This document shows, in pieces, positions 9,346 to 18,296 of a DNA stretch of 64,000 nt. Each line of letters begins with the position of its first letter. Position 1 is the first letter of the stretch. The notes beneath the pieces are model-generated. The model searched no databases, was not told the origin of the DNA, and was given only the letters and a program-made list of their open reading frames with translations. A program made the position numbers and the translations under genes. This DNA comes from JAOBAU01 sp034667465. Lineage in GTDB: Bacteria > Acidobacteriota > Thermoanaerobaculia > Gp7-AA8. The DNA is taken from NCBI GenBank assembly GCA_034667465.1, contig JAXDJV010000002.1, positions 558,001 through 622,000 of the forward strand, read 5' to 3'.

Positions 9346-10293
9346 ATGAAAAAGCTCGTCATCGACATCGAGACCGTCGGCCTTCCCTGGGAAGAGCACG
9401 ATCCGTACGTCCGCGAGTACCTGATCAAAGGGCTCAGCGATGGCGAAGCGGAAGAGACGCGCCGCGCCGGCGGGCTGTCGCCGTTCCGCGGGAAAGTCGT
9501 AACGATCGGCGTCATCAACATCGAAGACGGACGTTCGTGCGCGCTGTATGAAGTGCCGGGACAGACGGAACTGATCACCGAGAAATCGGGACCGCGCACC
9601 TACATCTCCGGTACCGAGAAACAGATCCTCGAAAAGTTCTGGGAGTTCTTCGACAGCGACTCGCGCTTCATCACCTTCAACGGCCGCCAGTTCGACGGCC
9701 CGTTTCTGATGATTCGCTCCGCGGTGAACGGCGTCGTTCCGAAGCGCGACCTCGTCGGCTATCGCTACGGCTTCCATCCGAATTGCGACGTTCGTGAGGC
9801 GCTGAATTTCTTCGGCACCACGAACCAGCGCCAGTTCAAATTCAATCTCGATCTCGCCTGTAAGTTGTTCGGCGTTGAGACGTCGAAGAGCGAAGGGATC
9901 GACGGCCGTTCCGTCGAGACCTGGTATCGCGCCGGCCGCCATCGCGAGATCGCTGATTACTGTCTCGAAGACGTTCGCGCGACGGCGGAGCTGTACGACA
10001 AGATCGCGTCGACGCTGCTGATCTTCAACAAAGAGTTTCGCGAAGCGGAAGCGCGCGCGCGCCGCGCGGTGCCGGACGCGGAGCAGCTGGAGATGGCGAT
10101 CGTGCCGTCTTCCGAAAGCTCGTTCATGGAGTCGGTGACGCAGACGTCGATCACGCTCACGAGCGCCCTCGAAGCGCTGGAGCTCGGCGGTCCGGAAAAC
10201 GATCAGGTCGTGACGTCGAAACACCCGGCGATGATTCTCGAGAAGCTCGCGCACATTAGCGAGGCGGAGGAGGAGATCCCGGCAGGGATCTGA
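9346..10293 (+). CDS. Predicted 3'-5' exonuclease, PolB-like (DnaQ/RNase H fold)
   Basis: A 315-residue protein whose N-terminus 'KKLVIDIETVG' gives the ExoI Asp-Glu pair (Asp7, Glu9) of DEDD exonucleases. ExoII is around 'FITFNGRQFDGPFL', and ExoIII is the 'DYCLEDVRATAELY' segment. This arrangement matches the free-standing 'predicted 3'-5' exonuclease related to PolB' family rather than a polymerase, since no palm domain follows. A role in nucleic acid repair or RNA turnover is likely but unproven. The C-terminal 80 residues are low in recognisable motifs. The next gene starts five bases after its stop, so the two form an operon. Confidence 0.85.
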   Translation: MKKLVIDIETVGLPWEEHDPYVREYLIKGLSDGEAEETRRAGGLSPFRGKVVTIGVINIEDGRSCALYEVPGQTELITEKSGPRTYISGTEKQILEKFWEFFDSDSRFITFNGRQFDGPFLMIRSAVNGVVPKRDLVGYRYGFHPNCDVREALNFFGTTNQRQFKFNLDLACKLFGVETSKSEGIDGRSVETWYRAGRHREIADYCLEDVRATAELYDKIASTLLIFNKEFREAEARARRAVPDAEQLEMAIVPSSESSFMESVTQTSITLTSALEALELGGPENDQVVTSKHPAMILEKLAHISEAEEEIPAGI

Positions 10294-10298
10294 TTCTG

Positions 10299-10937
10299 AT
10301 GCGTACGACGACGGTGATCCTCGCTCTCACTCTTCTGGCGACGCCGCTCTTCGCGAGTGAGCGCTACATCAACGAGAAGCTCAACTTCTCGATCGCGACG
10401 CCGGGAGACGATTGGAAGTGGACGCCGATTCCTGACGAAGCAGCTGATGGCGTCTTCGCGGTAACCGGTCCGCACGGCGATCGCTTTTCGGTCTCGGTCT
10501 CGCAGGTCGGACGTTATCGCCTGAGCGAAGAGTGGATCGTCGAACTGCAGCGCGACGTGCGACGCGACGCGATGAGCAACGGTTATCGCATCGAGGAGTT
10601 CAGCCAGCTGCGCGCCGGCTCGCCGATCTTCCCGTCGTTCACCTACTCGTACGTGCGCGTCGACGCCAGCGGCAAGAAATGTTTCGTCGAGGGCTACATC
10701 GGCGCGACCAATCGCATCTACACGCTGCAGTACGCGTCGTACGATCGCGAGCTGATGCCGGAGTTTCGCAGCTTCGTCGCGTCGTTCCAGGTGGCCGATC
10801 ATCTCGAAGCGCAGCGCGCGCCGAGCACGCGCAGCGGCACCGATGTGTTCCCCGGAACATCGCGCACCGGCATGACGACCGCTCTCGGCGTCGCGATCGC
10901 GCCGAACGCGGTCAGCGCGCCGCCGTCAACGCACTAA
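10299..10937 (+). CDS. Secreted protein of unknown function
   Basis: A 212-residue protein with a clear signal peptide (hydrophobic residues 4-19, cleavage likely after 'LFASE'). The mature part begins 'RYINEKLNFSIATPGDDWKW', a pattern seen in secreted domains that fold like the PsbP/MOG1 type ('F.I..P..W.' followed by alternating strands). This is a resemblance, not an identification. The last 50 residues are Ser/Thr/Pro-rich and probably disordered. It follows the exonuclease gene closely. Its stop directly abuts the stop of the convergent CHAT gene. Confidence 0.75.
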   Translation: MRTTTVILALTLLATPLFASERYINEKLNFSIATPGDDWKWTPIPDEAADGVFAVTGPHGDRFSVSVSQVGRYRLSEEWIVELQRDVRRDAMSNGYRIEEFSQLRAGSPIFPSFTYSYVRVDASGKKCFVEGYIGATNRIYTLQYASYDRELMPEFRSFVASFQVADHLEAQRAPSTRSGTDVFPGTSRTGMTTALGVAIAPNAVSAPPSTH

Positions 10938-13463
10938 TCACCAGCCACGCCCGAGCACCACAAAGCTCGCCCAGTAAAACGGATGCTCGCGCCGCGCTGT
11001 TCGCATGAGTGCCAGCTGCGCGTCGCGCAGCGCGTCGCACGGCGCGAGGTGCGCGGCGGCGAGGCCGCGATGAAACGCGATCATCATCGCTGACGTGCTC
11101 GACGACTCCACCTTCCACTCGCTGGCCAGCATCGTCGGGCAGCCGGCGACGAAGAGCGCCCACGACATCCCGATCATCCCCTCGCCCGCTGCCGGACGTC
11201 CCGCCGCCGTTTCGCACGCCGACAACACGACGAGGTCGGCGCCGATGCGAAGCTGCATCATTTCGCGCGCGTCGAGAATGCCGTCGTCATCGCCGCTCGG
11301 CGTGAAGACGAGATGCGATTCGAGCGGTCGTGCGTCATCGAACACACCATGCGTCGCGATATGGATGACGTTCGCACTCGGTGCGGCGCTTGCGACGCGT
11401 TGCTCGGTCGCCGCTTCGCCGACGAGCAGCAGCGACTTCGATTCGCCATAGAGCGCCTGCAGCTCGTGCACTTCCGCGAACGCCTCGCGCACCTGCGTGT
11501 TGGCGACGGCCAGGAGTCGCGGCGAGCTGCGCGGCGGCGGCGCGTGCATCGCATCGACGAGCACGCCAAGCGACGGCGCGTGGAACAACGAGAATCGTTC
11601 GGCGAGATAGTGATCGTTCTCCGCGACCAGCGCCGCGAACGGCACGCGCCACAACTCCTGATCGGGAATGATGCAGATGCGTTTCTTCGACGCGAGGATC
11701 GGCGCGGCCGGTTTCAGGATCGCGTCGTACAGCGCGCGGGCGGTATCGCGAAACGCGAGGTTGCGCGTCGCCACTTCGCCGGCGAGCTTGCTCGCCATCG
11801 TCAGCACGCGAGCGCGCGGTGCGGCGGCGTCGAAGACGCGAATCGAGTCACGCGTGATGACGAACAGCAGCACGCGCGTATCCGTCACCGCGAGCTCGAC
11901 GATCGCATCGGTCGACGCCGGCAGCACGCTCTTCGCATCAGCGATCGTGAATCGCGGAGGCTGACCTGCGGCGACGCGCAGCTGCGGATGCGCGGCGAAG
12001 AGATCGGCGCGAAAGGCGGCGTACTCATCGCGTTTGTCGCGCAGTTTCACGGCGTCGCCGTGATCGCGGACGAGCGCCGCGATCTCGCGCCGCAACTCCG
12101 TATCGCGCGTTCGTTCCGCGGGCGACATCGCCGAAACGAGATCGCGCTGACCGCCGCGCAGCACATCGAAGAGCACGCGCGCTTTCGCCCTCTCCGCGAA
12201 ATCGAGAGCCGACTCTGCATGTCCCGCGCGTGAGTCGAGATCGACGAGCGCGAGATACGGAGTCACGGCTCGCTCGAAGTACTGCTGACGCGATTCCGCG
12301 CCGCCTGCGATCTGCGCTCGCTCGCGCTCCGTCGCTTCGACTGCCGACACGAATGCGCTGCGCGCGCGAATCAGATCGCCATTCGCGCGATACGCCTCGC
12401 CCGCGATCGTCCGCGCCTGTGCAACGACATCGAGCTGACCGGCCGATTCCGCCTGCACGCCGGCTTCGTTCGCGTCGGCGATTGCGTTGTCGAGTCTCTT
12501 CTGCGCGACGCGAACGCGTGCGCGAAACGTGAACGCATTCGGCAGTGCCGATCCGGCGCCGATCCGCTGCAGCATCGCGATGGCGCGCCCGATGATCTCG
12601 TTCGCCGCTGTCAGCTGCCGCGCGCCCAGCTTCAACTCACCTTCGCGAAGCAGCGCGGTTGCGACCGTCAGCTGATCGCCGGCGTTCGTCGCAAGCGTTT
12701 GCGCGCGTCGCAGCTCGACTGCTGCTCCCGCGGTATCTCCCATCGCTCGTCTCGCTTCGGAAATCGACAGCAGCGTTCGCGCGGCGGCGGCGTTGCTGCC
12801 GAGCGCTCGCTCCAGCGCAAGCGCGCGGCGAAGATGCGTCAGCGCCAGCACCGGCGCGTTCTGCTGCGAGTAAACGAGACCGATGTTGTGCTCCGCGGTG
12901 AGTGCGCCGTAGCGATCGTGCGCCTTCTTCGATTCCGCTGCCGCGCGCGCGTAAAACGAAACTGCCGCGGCGAAGTCGTTCTCACTGCGCGCGAGGTTGC
13001 CGAGGTTGTTGAGGATGCGCGCGACGATGGTGCGATCGCCGACGTGTGGCGCCAGCGCCAGCGCGCGATCGTACGACTGGCGCGCGAGCGCGGCGTCGAA
13101 CAGCAGATCGGCTGCGATGCGGCCGAGGTCGTTGTGTGCGCGCGCGAGTGTGTCGACGTCGTTTGCGCGTGATGCTCGTTCGATCGATTCGTTCGTCGTC
13201 GCGCGCGCGGCATCGAGATCGCCGCGCAATCGCGCAACGACGCCGATCGCATCGAGCGCACGCGCGATCGCTCCTTCATCGTTTGCTTCGCGCGCGAGCC
13301 ACAGCGCTTCGTCCGCGGCATGCGTCGCGTCGTCGAGCTTCAGCTCATTGGAGAGATCGATGGCGCGTTGCGCGAGGACGCGCGCGCGTGATGGGGCGAC
13401 GGTTTGCGCGAACACGAACGGCGCAGCGAGCAACGTGCAGATCGCGAGCGCGATCGCGCGCAT
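10938..13463 (-). CDS. Exported TPR-CHAT protein (caspase-like protease fold)
   Basis: An 841-residue protein: signal peptide (residues 1-19, 'AAPFVFAQ'), then tetratricopeptide-like helical repeats over about residues 25-420, then a C-terminal CHAT domain. The two catalytic positions of clan CD peptidases are visible: His in 'IHIATHGVFDD' (about 705) and Cys in 'VVLSACETAAG' (about 750). CHAT proteases relate to caspases and separase. Known bacterial members include the TPR-CHAT partner of type III-E CRISPR, but no CRISPR gene is here. The start codon overlaps the stop of the upstream anti-sigma-like gene as TGATG, implying coupled translation. The substrate is unknown; the anti-sigma partner is a candidate by context only. 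Confidence 0.9.
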   Translation of the reverse strand: MRAIALAICTLLAAPFVFAQTVAPSRARVLAQRAIDLSNELKLDDATHAADEALWLAREANDEGAIARALDAIGVVARLRGDLDAARATTNESIERASRANDVDTLARAHNDLGRIAADLLFDAALARQSYDRALALAPHVGDRTIVARILNNLGNLARSENDFAAAVSFYARAAAESKKAHDRYGALTAEHNIGLVYSQQNAPVLALTHLRRALALERALGSNAAAARTLLSISEARRAMGDTAGAAVELRRAQTLATNAGDQLTVATALLREGELKLGARQLTAANEIIGRAIAMLQRIGAGSALPNAFTFRARVRVAQKRLDNAIADANEAGVQAESAGQLDVVAQARTIAGEAYRANGDLIRARSAFVSAVEATERERAQIAGGAESRQQYFERAVTPYLALVDLDSRAGHAESALDFAERAKARVLFDVLRGGQRDLVSAMSPAERTRDTELRREIAALVRDHGDAVKLRDKRDEYAAFRADLFAAHPQLRVAAGQPPRFTIADAKSVLPASTDAIVELAVTDTRVLLFVITRDSIRVFDAAAPRARVLTMASKLAGEVATRNLAFRDTARALYDAILKPAAPILASKKRICIIPDQELWRVPFAALVAENDHYLAERFSLFHAPSLGVLVDAMHAPPPRSSPRLLAVANTQVREAFAEVHELQALYGESKSLLLVGEAATEQRVASAAPSANVIHIATHGVFDDARPLESHLVFTPSGDDDGILDAREMMQLRIGADLVVLSACETAAGRPAAGEGMIGMSWALFVAGCPTMLASEWKVESSSTSAMMIAFHRGLAAAHLAPCDALRDAQLALMRTARREHPFYWASFVVLGRGW

Positions 13464-14539
13464 CAGTGGCGCGTGCGAATGGCGCGCAGCAGACGCGCGG
13501 CCGGCTCGGCGCCGCGGTTCTCCGCGGTCAGCGCTTCCAGCTCGCGCTCCGCTTCGAACGCCGCTCCCGCTTCCGCGTATGCGACGCCGAGCGCCAGATG
13601 CGACTGCGGACGCATCTGTTGCAGCTGATCGATGCGCGTCGCGTCGTTCACGTCGATCACCGCGAAGCGCGCTTCCGGCGCCGGCGGTGCGGGCGACATC
13701 GTCGATTCGCCGTTCGGTTTGTACGCGGTCACCTGCCATGCGTAGATCTCGCCGTGCGCGAGCGGTTGCGGCACGGTCCAGCGATTCGTCTCCAGCAGTT
13801 CGCTTTGCGCGACCGGCCGGAACTGATCGCCGAACAGTTCGACCTTGTACCGCGCGCCCGGCACCGCCGTCCATTCGAACGTCGGCTGCTGCGTGACGAC
13901 GACGCATCCGATCGGCACGATCGGCGAGAACGCGCCGGACGCTGACGCGCCGCGCAGCGATTCCGTTTCGTGACGCAGCGCCGCGATGCGCGCCGGTTCG
14001 CCGAGAGCGCCGTGTTGCAGCGCGGCTGCGAGTCGCGCTTCCATCCCGGCGTTGAGCGCGAGACCGGCGACGCGCCCATCGTGCATCACCGACACCTGAC
14101 GTCCACCGTCGATGAGCGTGATCGCGGCAGTCGGCGCGACGCTGCGGTTGTAGATCGGATAGAGCAACACGGCGATGATGATGATAGCGGCGGCCGCGGC
14201 GAAGAGTTGCCAGCGCGGCCGCGGCTTCAGCGTGCGGCGGAAGTTCTCGAGATCGCGCACTTCGCGGCGGCACTGCATGCAATCGGCGAGATGCGGTTCG
14301 ACGATGTCGCGATCGATCGCATCGAGCGTTCCGTCGACTTTGGCGATGAGCAGTTCGGCGTCCGGATGCCACTCGTCGGCGTCGCCCAGAATCGCTTCGA
14401 CGACATCCGAATCGGCGTGCAAACGGGTGCGGCATTCGGCGCACGCGGCGGTGTGCTCGCCCGCACGGACGAGCTCGTCCGCCGGCGCGATTCGCTGGCG
14501 AATCCGCCCAACTTCGTCGTCAGTCAGGTGCGGGAGCAT
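13463..14539 (-). CDS. Membrane-anchored zinc-finger anti-sigma-like protein
   Basis: A 358-residue protein with two HxxxCxxC zinc-finger motifs in the cytoplasmic part (His29-Cys33-Cys36 and His83-Cys87-Cys90), as in ZAS anti-sigma factors. One transmembrane helix follows (about 110-130, 'AAAAAIIIIAVLLYPIY'). The long C-terminal half would be periplasmic and contains a beta-rich segment ('PTFEWTAVPGARYKVELF') like a fibronectin-type or carbohydrate-binding fold, ending in a helical TPR-like stretch. It lies 39 bases after the sigma factor gene and overlaps the CHAT gene, so it most likely binds that sigma factor. Direct evidence of binding is absent. Confidence 0.82.
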   Translation of the reverse strand: MLPHLTDDEVGRIRQRIAPADELVRAGEHTAACAECRTRLHADSDVVEAILGDADEWHPDAELLIAKVDGTLDAIDRDIVEPHLADCMQCRREVRDLENFRRTLKPRPRWQLFAAAAAIIIIAVLLYPIYNRSVAPTAAITLIDGGRQVSVMHDGRVAGLALNAGMEARLAAALQHGALGEPARIAALRHETESLRGASASGAFSPIVPIGCVVVTQQPTFEWTAVPGARYKVELFGDQFRPVAQSELLETNRWTVPQPLAHGEIYAWQVTAYKPNGESTMSPAPPAPEARFAVIDVNDATRIDQLQQMRPQSHLALGVAYAEAGAAFEAERELEALTAENRGAEPAARLLRAIRTRH

Positions 14540-14578
14540 TCGGTTCTCATGTGCGGAGACAGGCGCATAGCGTTGTTA

Positions 14579-15568
14579 TTACCTTCGACGGAGCCGCCGC
14601 GCGAGCCGGTCGCGGGCTGATTTTCGCAGGTTGATGACCTGTTGCCGGGACGCGCCGAGGCGCGCCGCGATGGTGTTGTCGTCAAGAGGGAGATCATTCC
14701 AGAGGGAAACGAGCTCATCGAGCGGAACCTCGACCACGGCCGCGATCTCCTGAATCGTCGCCACGCCGGAGCCGGGAAACATCGAGACGGCGCTCTGTCC
14801 GGCCGCATCGCGCGCGCCGAAGAGCAGCGCCACCCGCTGGCGAACCGGAAGCTGCCGGATCTCGCCCCACAGCGCCTCGGCCGCTTCGCGCGACGCGAGC
14901 TGCTCATATGCCGACGGCGTCGCGTCGACGAGATCGATCTCCGTCACCGGCATCGTCGATTCGTTCAATCCCGCCGCCGTCGCGAACGCCTGCACGACGT
15001 CGTGAAAATCGGCCGGCGCCGCGGCGCGTCGAAATGCGCGATCGAGTGAGTCGCCAAGCGAGCGCTCATCCGCGTCATGCGTCTCGAACGCGTGCGTCCC
15101 GGCGCGCTGTCCGTTCCACGCGGCGTAACCGCAGATGAGATCGCGATCGCGTCGCCAGAGCGCGAAGCGATCGTCATGCGTCAGCACGTAACGAACGCGA
15201 TTCGCGAGCAGCGTTCGCTGCGGATTCCGGCGCCGCGCGTAGTCGTCGATCGTGTTGTACGTGACCATCGCCACGTAGTCAGCGAAGCTCGCGATCGGAT
15301 CGGCCTCCGGATCGTCGACGCGCTCGAGCCGATTGAGGAGACGGACGATGACGCTGCTCCGAATGTCCTCGATCTCCGCCGATTGCGTCGCGCCGAAGCG
15401 GTGCCGCAGGCCGCGACGAATCACCGGATCGGCGTGTTGCGTGAGCAGCGTTCCGAGCGCTTCATCGCGCGTGACCGCGTCGTGCGCCGCAAGCAGCGGC
15501 TCGAGGAGCGGATCGATGTTCGTCGGTTCTCTGCTGCCCGGTTTCGCCATCGCTTCGGCCGCGATCAT
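14579..15568 (-). CDS. RNA polymerase sigma factor, ECF-like, enlarged
   Basis: About 329 residues. A region-2-like helix set ('DIRSSVIVRLLNRL' and 'FADYVAMVTYNTIDDYARR') and a C-terminal helix-turn-helix ('LDDNTIAARLGASRQQVINL') identify a sigma-70 family factor. It is much longer than a usual ECF (about 180-200 residues): the linker between regions 2 and 4 carries roughly 120 extra residues. The start is uncertain: TTG 15592, ATG 15568 or ATG 15550. ATG 15568 is used here. It is the first gene of a three-gene operon with an anti-sigma-like protein and an exported CHAT protein, and is divergent from guaD. Confidence 0.82.
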   Translation of the reverse strand: MIAAEAMAKPGSREPTNIDPLLEPLLAAHDAVTRDEALGTLLTQHADPVIRRGLRHRFGATQSAEIEDIRSSVIVRLLNRLERVDDPEADPIASFADYVAMVTYNTIDDYARRRNPQRTLLANRVRYVLTHDDRFALWRRDRDLICGYAAWNGQRAGTHAFETHDADERSLGDSLDRAFRRAAAPADFHDVVQAFATAAGLNESTMPVTEIDLVDATPSAYEQLASREAAEALWGEIRQLPVRQRVALLFGARDAAGQSAVSMFPGSGVATIQEIAAVVEVPLDELVSLWNDLPLDDNTIAARLGASRQQVINLRKSARDRLARRLRRR

Positions 15569-15636
15569 CGTGCCGACCAGGCGAGTCTGCAAGCCATTTT
15601 CGCGCCGGTAATACGACCTCTCGGTCGTCGGTCTCG

Positions 15637-15642
15637 TACAAT
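15637..15642 (+). promoter_or_regulatory. -10-like box TACAAT before guaD
   Basis: TACAAT ends six bases before the GTG start at 15649, so the transcript would begin at the start codon. There is no ribosome site in the gap. The -35 region (about 15614) is a poor match. Confidence 0.45.
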
Positions 15643-15648
15643 TCGCGC

Positions 15649-16938
15649 GTGCTCATTCTTCGGTCGCGCATCTTCACGCCGACAGCCGATCCATTCGCGA
15701 GCGACGTCAACGCTTCCTACGCGTCATTCGACGACGGTTACCTTGCCATCGACGAGGACGGCCGAATCGCAGGCGTCGGCGACTGGAACGATCGTCCGGC
15801 GGAAGGAGAGATCGTCGAGCTCGGACGCGACGCGCTGATCGCGCCGGGATTCGTCGACACGCATCTGCACGCGCCGCAGCTCGAGATGATCGGCTCGTAC
15901 GGCGGCGATCTCCTGGCGTGGCTGAATCGCTACACGTTTCCGACCGAAGGGAAGTTCAGCGATCCGGAACACGCGATGACCGTCGCGAAGATTTTCTACG
16001 ACGAGTTGCTGCGCAACGGCACGTTGTGCGCGCTGATCTTTTCGACGATTCATTACGACGCCACCGACATCTTCTTCGCTGAAGCGGAGCGTCGCGGTTT
16101 CCGCGGAATCATCGGCAAGACGATGATGGATCGCAACGCGCCCGACTTCCTCACCGAGACGGCCGACGATTCGTACACGCAGAGCCGCGCGCTGCTGACG
16201 AAGTGGCATCGGCGCGGACTGCTCCGTTACGCGATCACGCCGCGCTTCGCACCGACGTCGACGACGCGTCTGCTGGAACGCGCCGGCGATCTGAAGCGCG
16301 AGTTTCCCGACGCGTACGTACACACGCACATTTCCGAGAATAAGAACGAAGTGCTCTGGGTGCAGCAGCTCTTTTCATTTCCGGAGTACGCCGACGTTTA
16401 CGATCACTACGGACTGCTCGACGATCGCACCGTGCTCGCGCACGGCGTTCATCTCACCGAGGAAGAGCTCGATCTGCTGAGCCGCCGCGGCTCGCGCATC
16501 GCGCATTGTCCGAACTCGAATCTCTTTCTCGGCAGCGGACTGTTTCGACTGCATCACGTGCTCGACGCCGGCGTCATCGTCGGACTCGGCAGCGACATCG
16601 GAGCCGGCACCACGCCGTCGATGTTCAACGCCATGGCCGACGCCTACAAAGTGCAGCAGGTTCAGGGCGTCTCGCTCAGTCCGTTTCATCTCTGGTATCT
16701 CGCCACGCTCGGCGGAGCGAGGGTGCTGTCGCTCGATGCCGAGATCGGCAGCATCGAGACGGGCAAGTCGGCCGACTTTCTCGTGCTCGATCTGCACGCG
16801 ACGCCGCTCATCTCGATGCGCAGCGATCGCGCGTCATCGCTCGAGGATCTGCTCGCCGGTTTGATCTTCATGGGCGACGACCGCGTCGTGAAATCGAGCT
16901 GGATCACGGGACGCGAAGTGTCGAAGCGCGCCGTGTAG
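15649..16938 (+). CDS. guaD: Guanine deaminase
   Basis: A 429-residue amidohydrolase that converts guanine to xanthine and ammonia. The metal site begins in 'GFVDTHLHAPQLEM' (His72, His74). The guanine deaminase signature 'HLHAPQ' and the following 'WLNRYTFPTE' are characteristic, as are 'HISENKNEV', 'HCPNSNLFLGSG' and the late 'GSDIGAGT' with the catalytic Asp. The length matches bacterial GuaD. It starts at GTG with no upstream ribosome site but a -10-like box six bases away. Together with the secreted adenosine deaminase homologue at 3216 it hints at purine salvage or catabolism, though the genes are 11 kb apart. Confidence 0.95.
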   Translation: MLILRSRIFTPTADPFASDVNASYASFDDGYLAIDEDGRIAGVGDWNDRPAEGEIVELGRDALIAPGFVDTHLHAPQLEMIGSYGGDLLAWLNRYTFPTEGKFSDPEHAMTVAKIFYDELLRNGTLCALIFSTIHYDATDIFFAEAERRGFRGIIGKTMMDRNAPDFLTETADDSYTQSRALLTKWHRRGLLRYAITPRFAPTSTTRLLERAGDLKREFPDAYVHTHISENKNEVLWVQQLFSFPEYADVYDHYGLLDDRTVLAHGVHLTEEELDLLSRRGSRIAHCPNSNLFLGSGLFRLHHVLDAGVIVGLGSDIGAGTTPSMFNAMADAYKVQQVQGVSLSPFHLWYLATLGGARVLSLDAEIGSIETGKSADFLVLDLHATPLISMRSDRASSLEDLLAGLIFMGDDRVVKSSWITGREVSKRAV

Positions 16939-16987
16939 CGCATAAGCGGCACGACTGTGGCAGCAGCTCTGCCGCAGGAGGCAGTTT

Positions 16988-18274
16988 ATGCACCGCATTT
17001 ACCGTGTGGCCGTGCTGTCGGCGCTCGTGGCCGTTACCGCTTTCGGACAGGATCGCAGCCTCTGGCGGACAGCGAGCGAAGTCGATCAGGGCTCGCGCGG
17101 CTCCATGGTCGGCACCGTGACCGACATCAACGCCGGCCGCGATCAGTTCACGATCATCCCCGATCAGGACAACCAGGGCTCGCTGCTCGTGAGCGCGGAC
17201 GCCGTCTCGACGCAGTACAGCGGTTTCGGCGGCGTGATCAACGGCAAGCCGGAGATCTTCACCGGCTCAACCGGCTTCCCGAACATCCGTCTCGGCGATC
17301 GCGTCGAAGTTCGCGGCGTCGGTAACGGCCGCGCCGCGGTGCGGGCCGACGTCGTCACACTCCTCGGGCGCACGACCCCTGCATCACAGGTCGGCGTCGG
17401 AACGACGCGTCCGAACGGAACAGTCTCAACGCCGACATCTGCGCCGCCAACTTCGGCCAACGATCGCCTCGGCCGCGTCGAAGGAATGGTCCGCCAGATC
17501 TCGCCCGATGACTATCGCCTCGTGCTCGAAACGGATCGTCGCGAGATGATCACCGTGCGCGGTACGTCGTCGACGCCGGTCTACTTCAACGGCAACACTT
17601 ATCGAATCCGCAACATCGAAGTCGGCGATCGGCTCCGCGTCGAACCGGAGTCGACGAGCGCGACGAACGATCTGCGCGCGCGATCGATCGACGTGTTGCA
17701 GAGCGTCGGCGATGCGCCATCGACGCCGACGACCAATCGCTCGGTCGCGCAAATCACCGGCCGCGTGACGCGCGTCGATCGGACCAACAACGTCGTGCGC
17801 ATCGACACCGGCCGCGGCGAAGTGCGAGTCGATCTCGCGACGGCCGTCGATTCATCGAGCCGCCGCGTGCGCGCGAGCGATGTAAAGGTTGGCGATCAGC
17901 TTGAGGTCAGCGGGACGTACGGAGCGACCAGCGATCTCTTCCTCGCCAGCACCGTGACGTTTGACGACGACAACGTCGCCGGTGGAAACGGCGCATCCGG
18001 TGCGCCGCTGCCTGCAGATCGCGATCAGGAACTGGTGACGGTCACGATCTACGGAAGCGTTGCCGAATCGCTGAAGGTGGCGCCGCAGCTGACGGTCCGC
18101 GAAACGCAGAGCGGACGCGCCATTCACATCTGGGTGCTCGATGACTTCGCAGTTCGCTCGCGTACCGGCGCGTACGTGGCGGCTGAGACGCTGAAGGAAG
18201 GCGACAACGTCACGGTAAAGGCATATCGGGATGTGAATGGTGACTATATTGCACAAGTGATCCGCATCCGATAG
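16988..18274 (+). CDS. Exported DUF5666-like beta-domain protein
   Basis: A 428-residue protein with a signal peptide (residues 1-20, 'ALVAVTAFGQ'). The mature part is built of repeated small beta domains with the pattern 'G.V..I......i.......v......G.RV.V.G': one from about 39, a second from about 160 ('GRVEGMVRQISPDDYRLVL'), a third from about 255 ('ITGRVTRVDRTNNVVRI'). A different domain ends the protein from about 350. These resemble DUF5666 OB-like domains. Ser/Thr/Pro-rich linkers separate them. A strong AGGAGG ribosome site sits eight bases before the ATG. The function is unknown; an envelope location is inferred. Confidence 0.72.
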   Translation: MHRIYRVAVLSALVAVTAFGQDRSLWRTASEVDQGSRGSMVGTVTDINAGRDQFTIIPDQDNQGSLLVSADAVSTQYSGFGGVINGKPEIFTGSTGFPNIRLGDRVEVRGVGNGRAAVRADVVTLLGRTTPASQVGVGTTRPNGTVSTPTSAPPTSANDRLGRVEGMVRQISPDDYRLVLETDRREMITVRGTSSTPVYFNGNTYRIRNIEVGDRLRVEPESTSATNDLRARSIDVLQSVGDAPSTPTTNRSVAQITGRVTRVDRTNNVVRIDTGRGEVRVDLATAVDSSSRRVRASDVKVGDQLEVSGTYGATSDLFLASTVTFDDDNVAGGNGASGAPLPADRDQELVTVTIYGSVAESLKVAPQLTVRETQSGRAIHIWVLDDFAVRSRTGAYVAAETLKEGDNVTVKAYRDVNGDYIAQVIRIR

Positions 18275-18296
18275 ATCGCAAAGGGCGGTTACTGAC

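Noticed and set aside
10938..13463. Type III-E CRISPR (craspase) TPR-CHAT
   Set aside because: The protein has a signal peptide and is encoded with a sigma/anti-sigma pair. No gRAMP/Cas7-11 or array is in the window.
13464..14444. N-terminal extension of the CHAT frame across the anti-sigma gene
   Set aside because: The frame is open, but the extension is a shadow of the anti-sigma gene (Arg-rich). The CHAT protein has its own start with a signal peptide at 13463.
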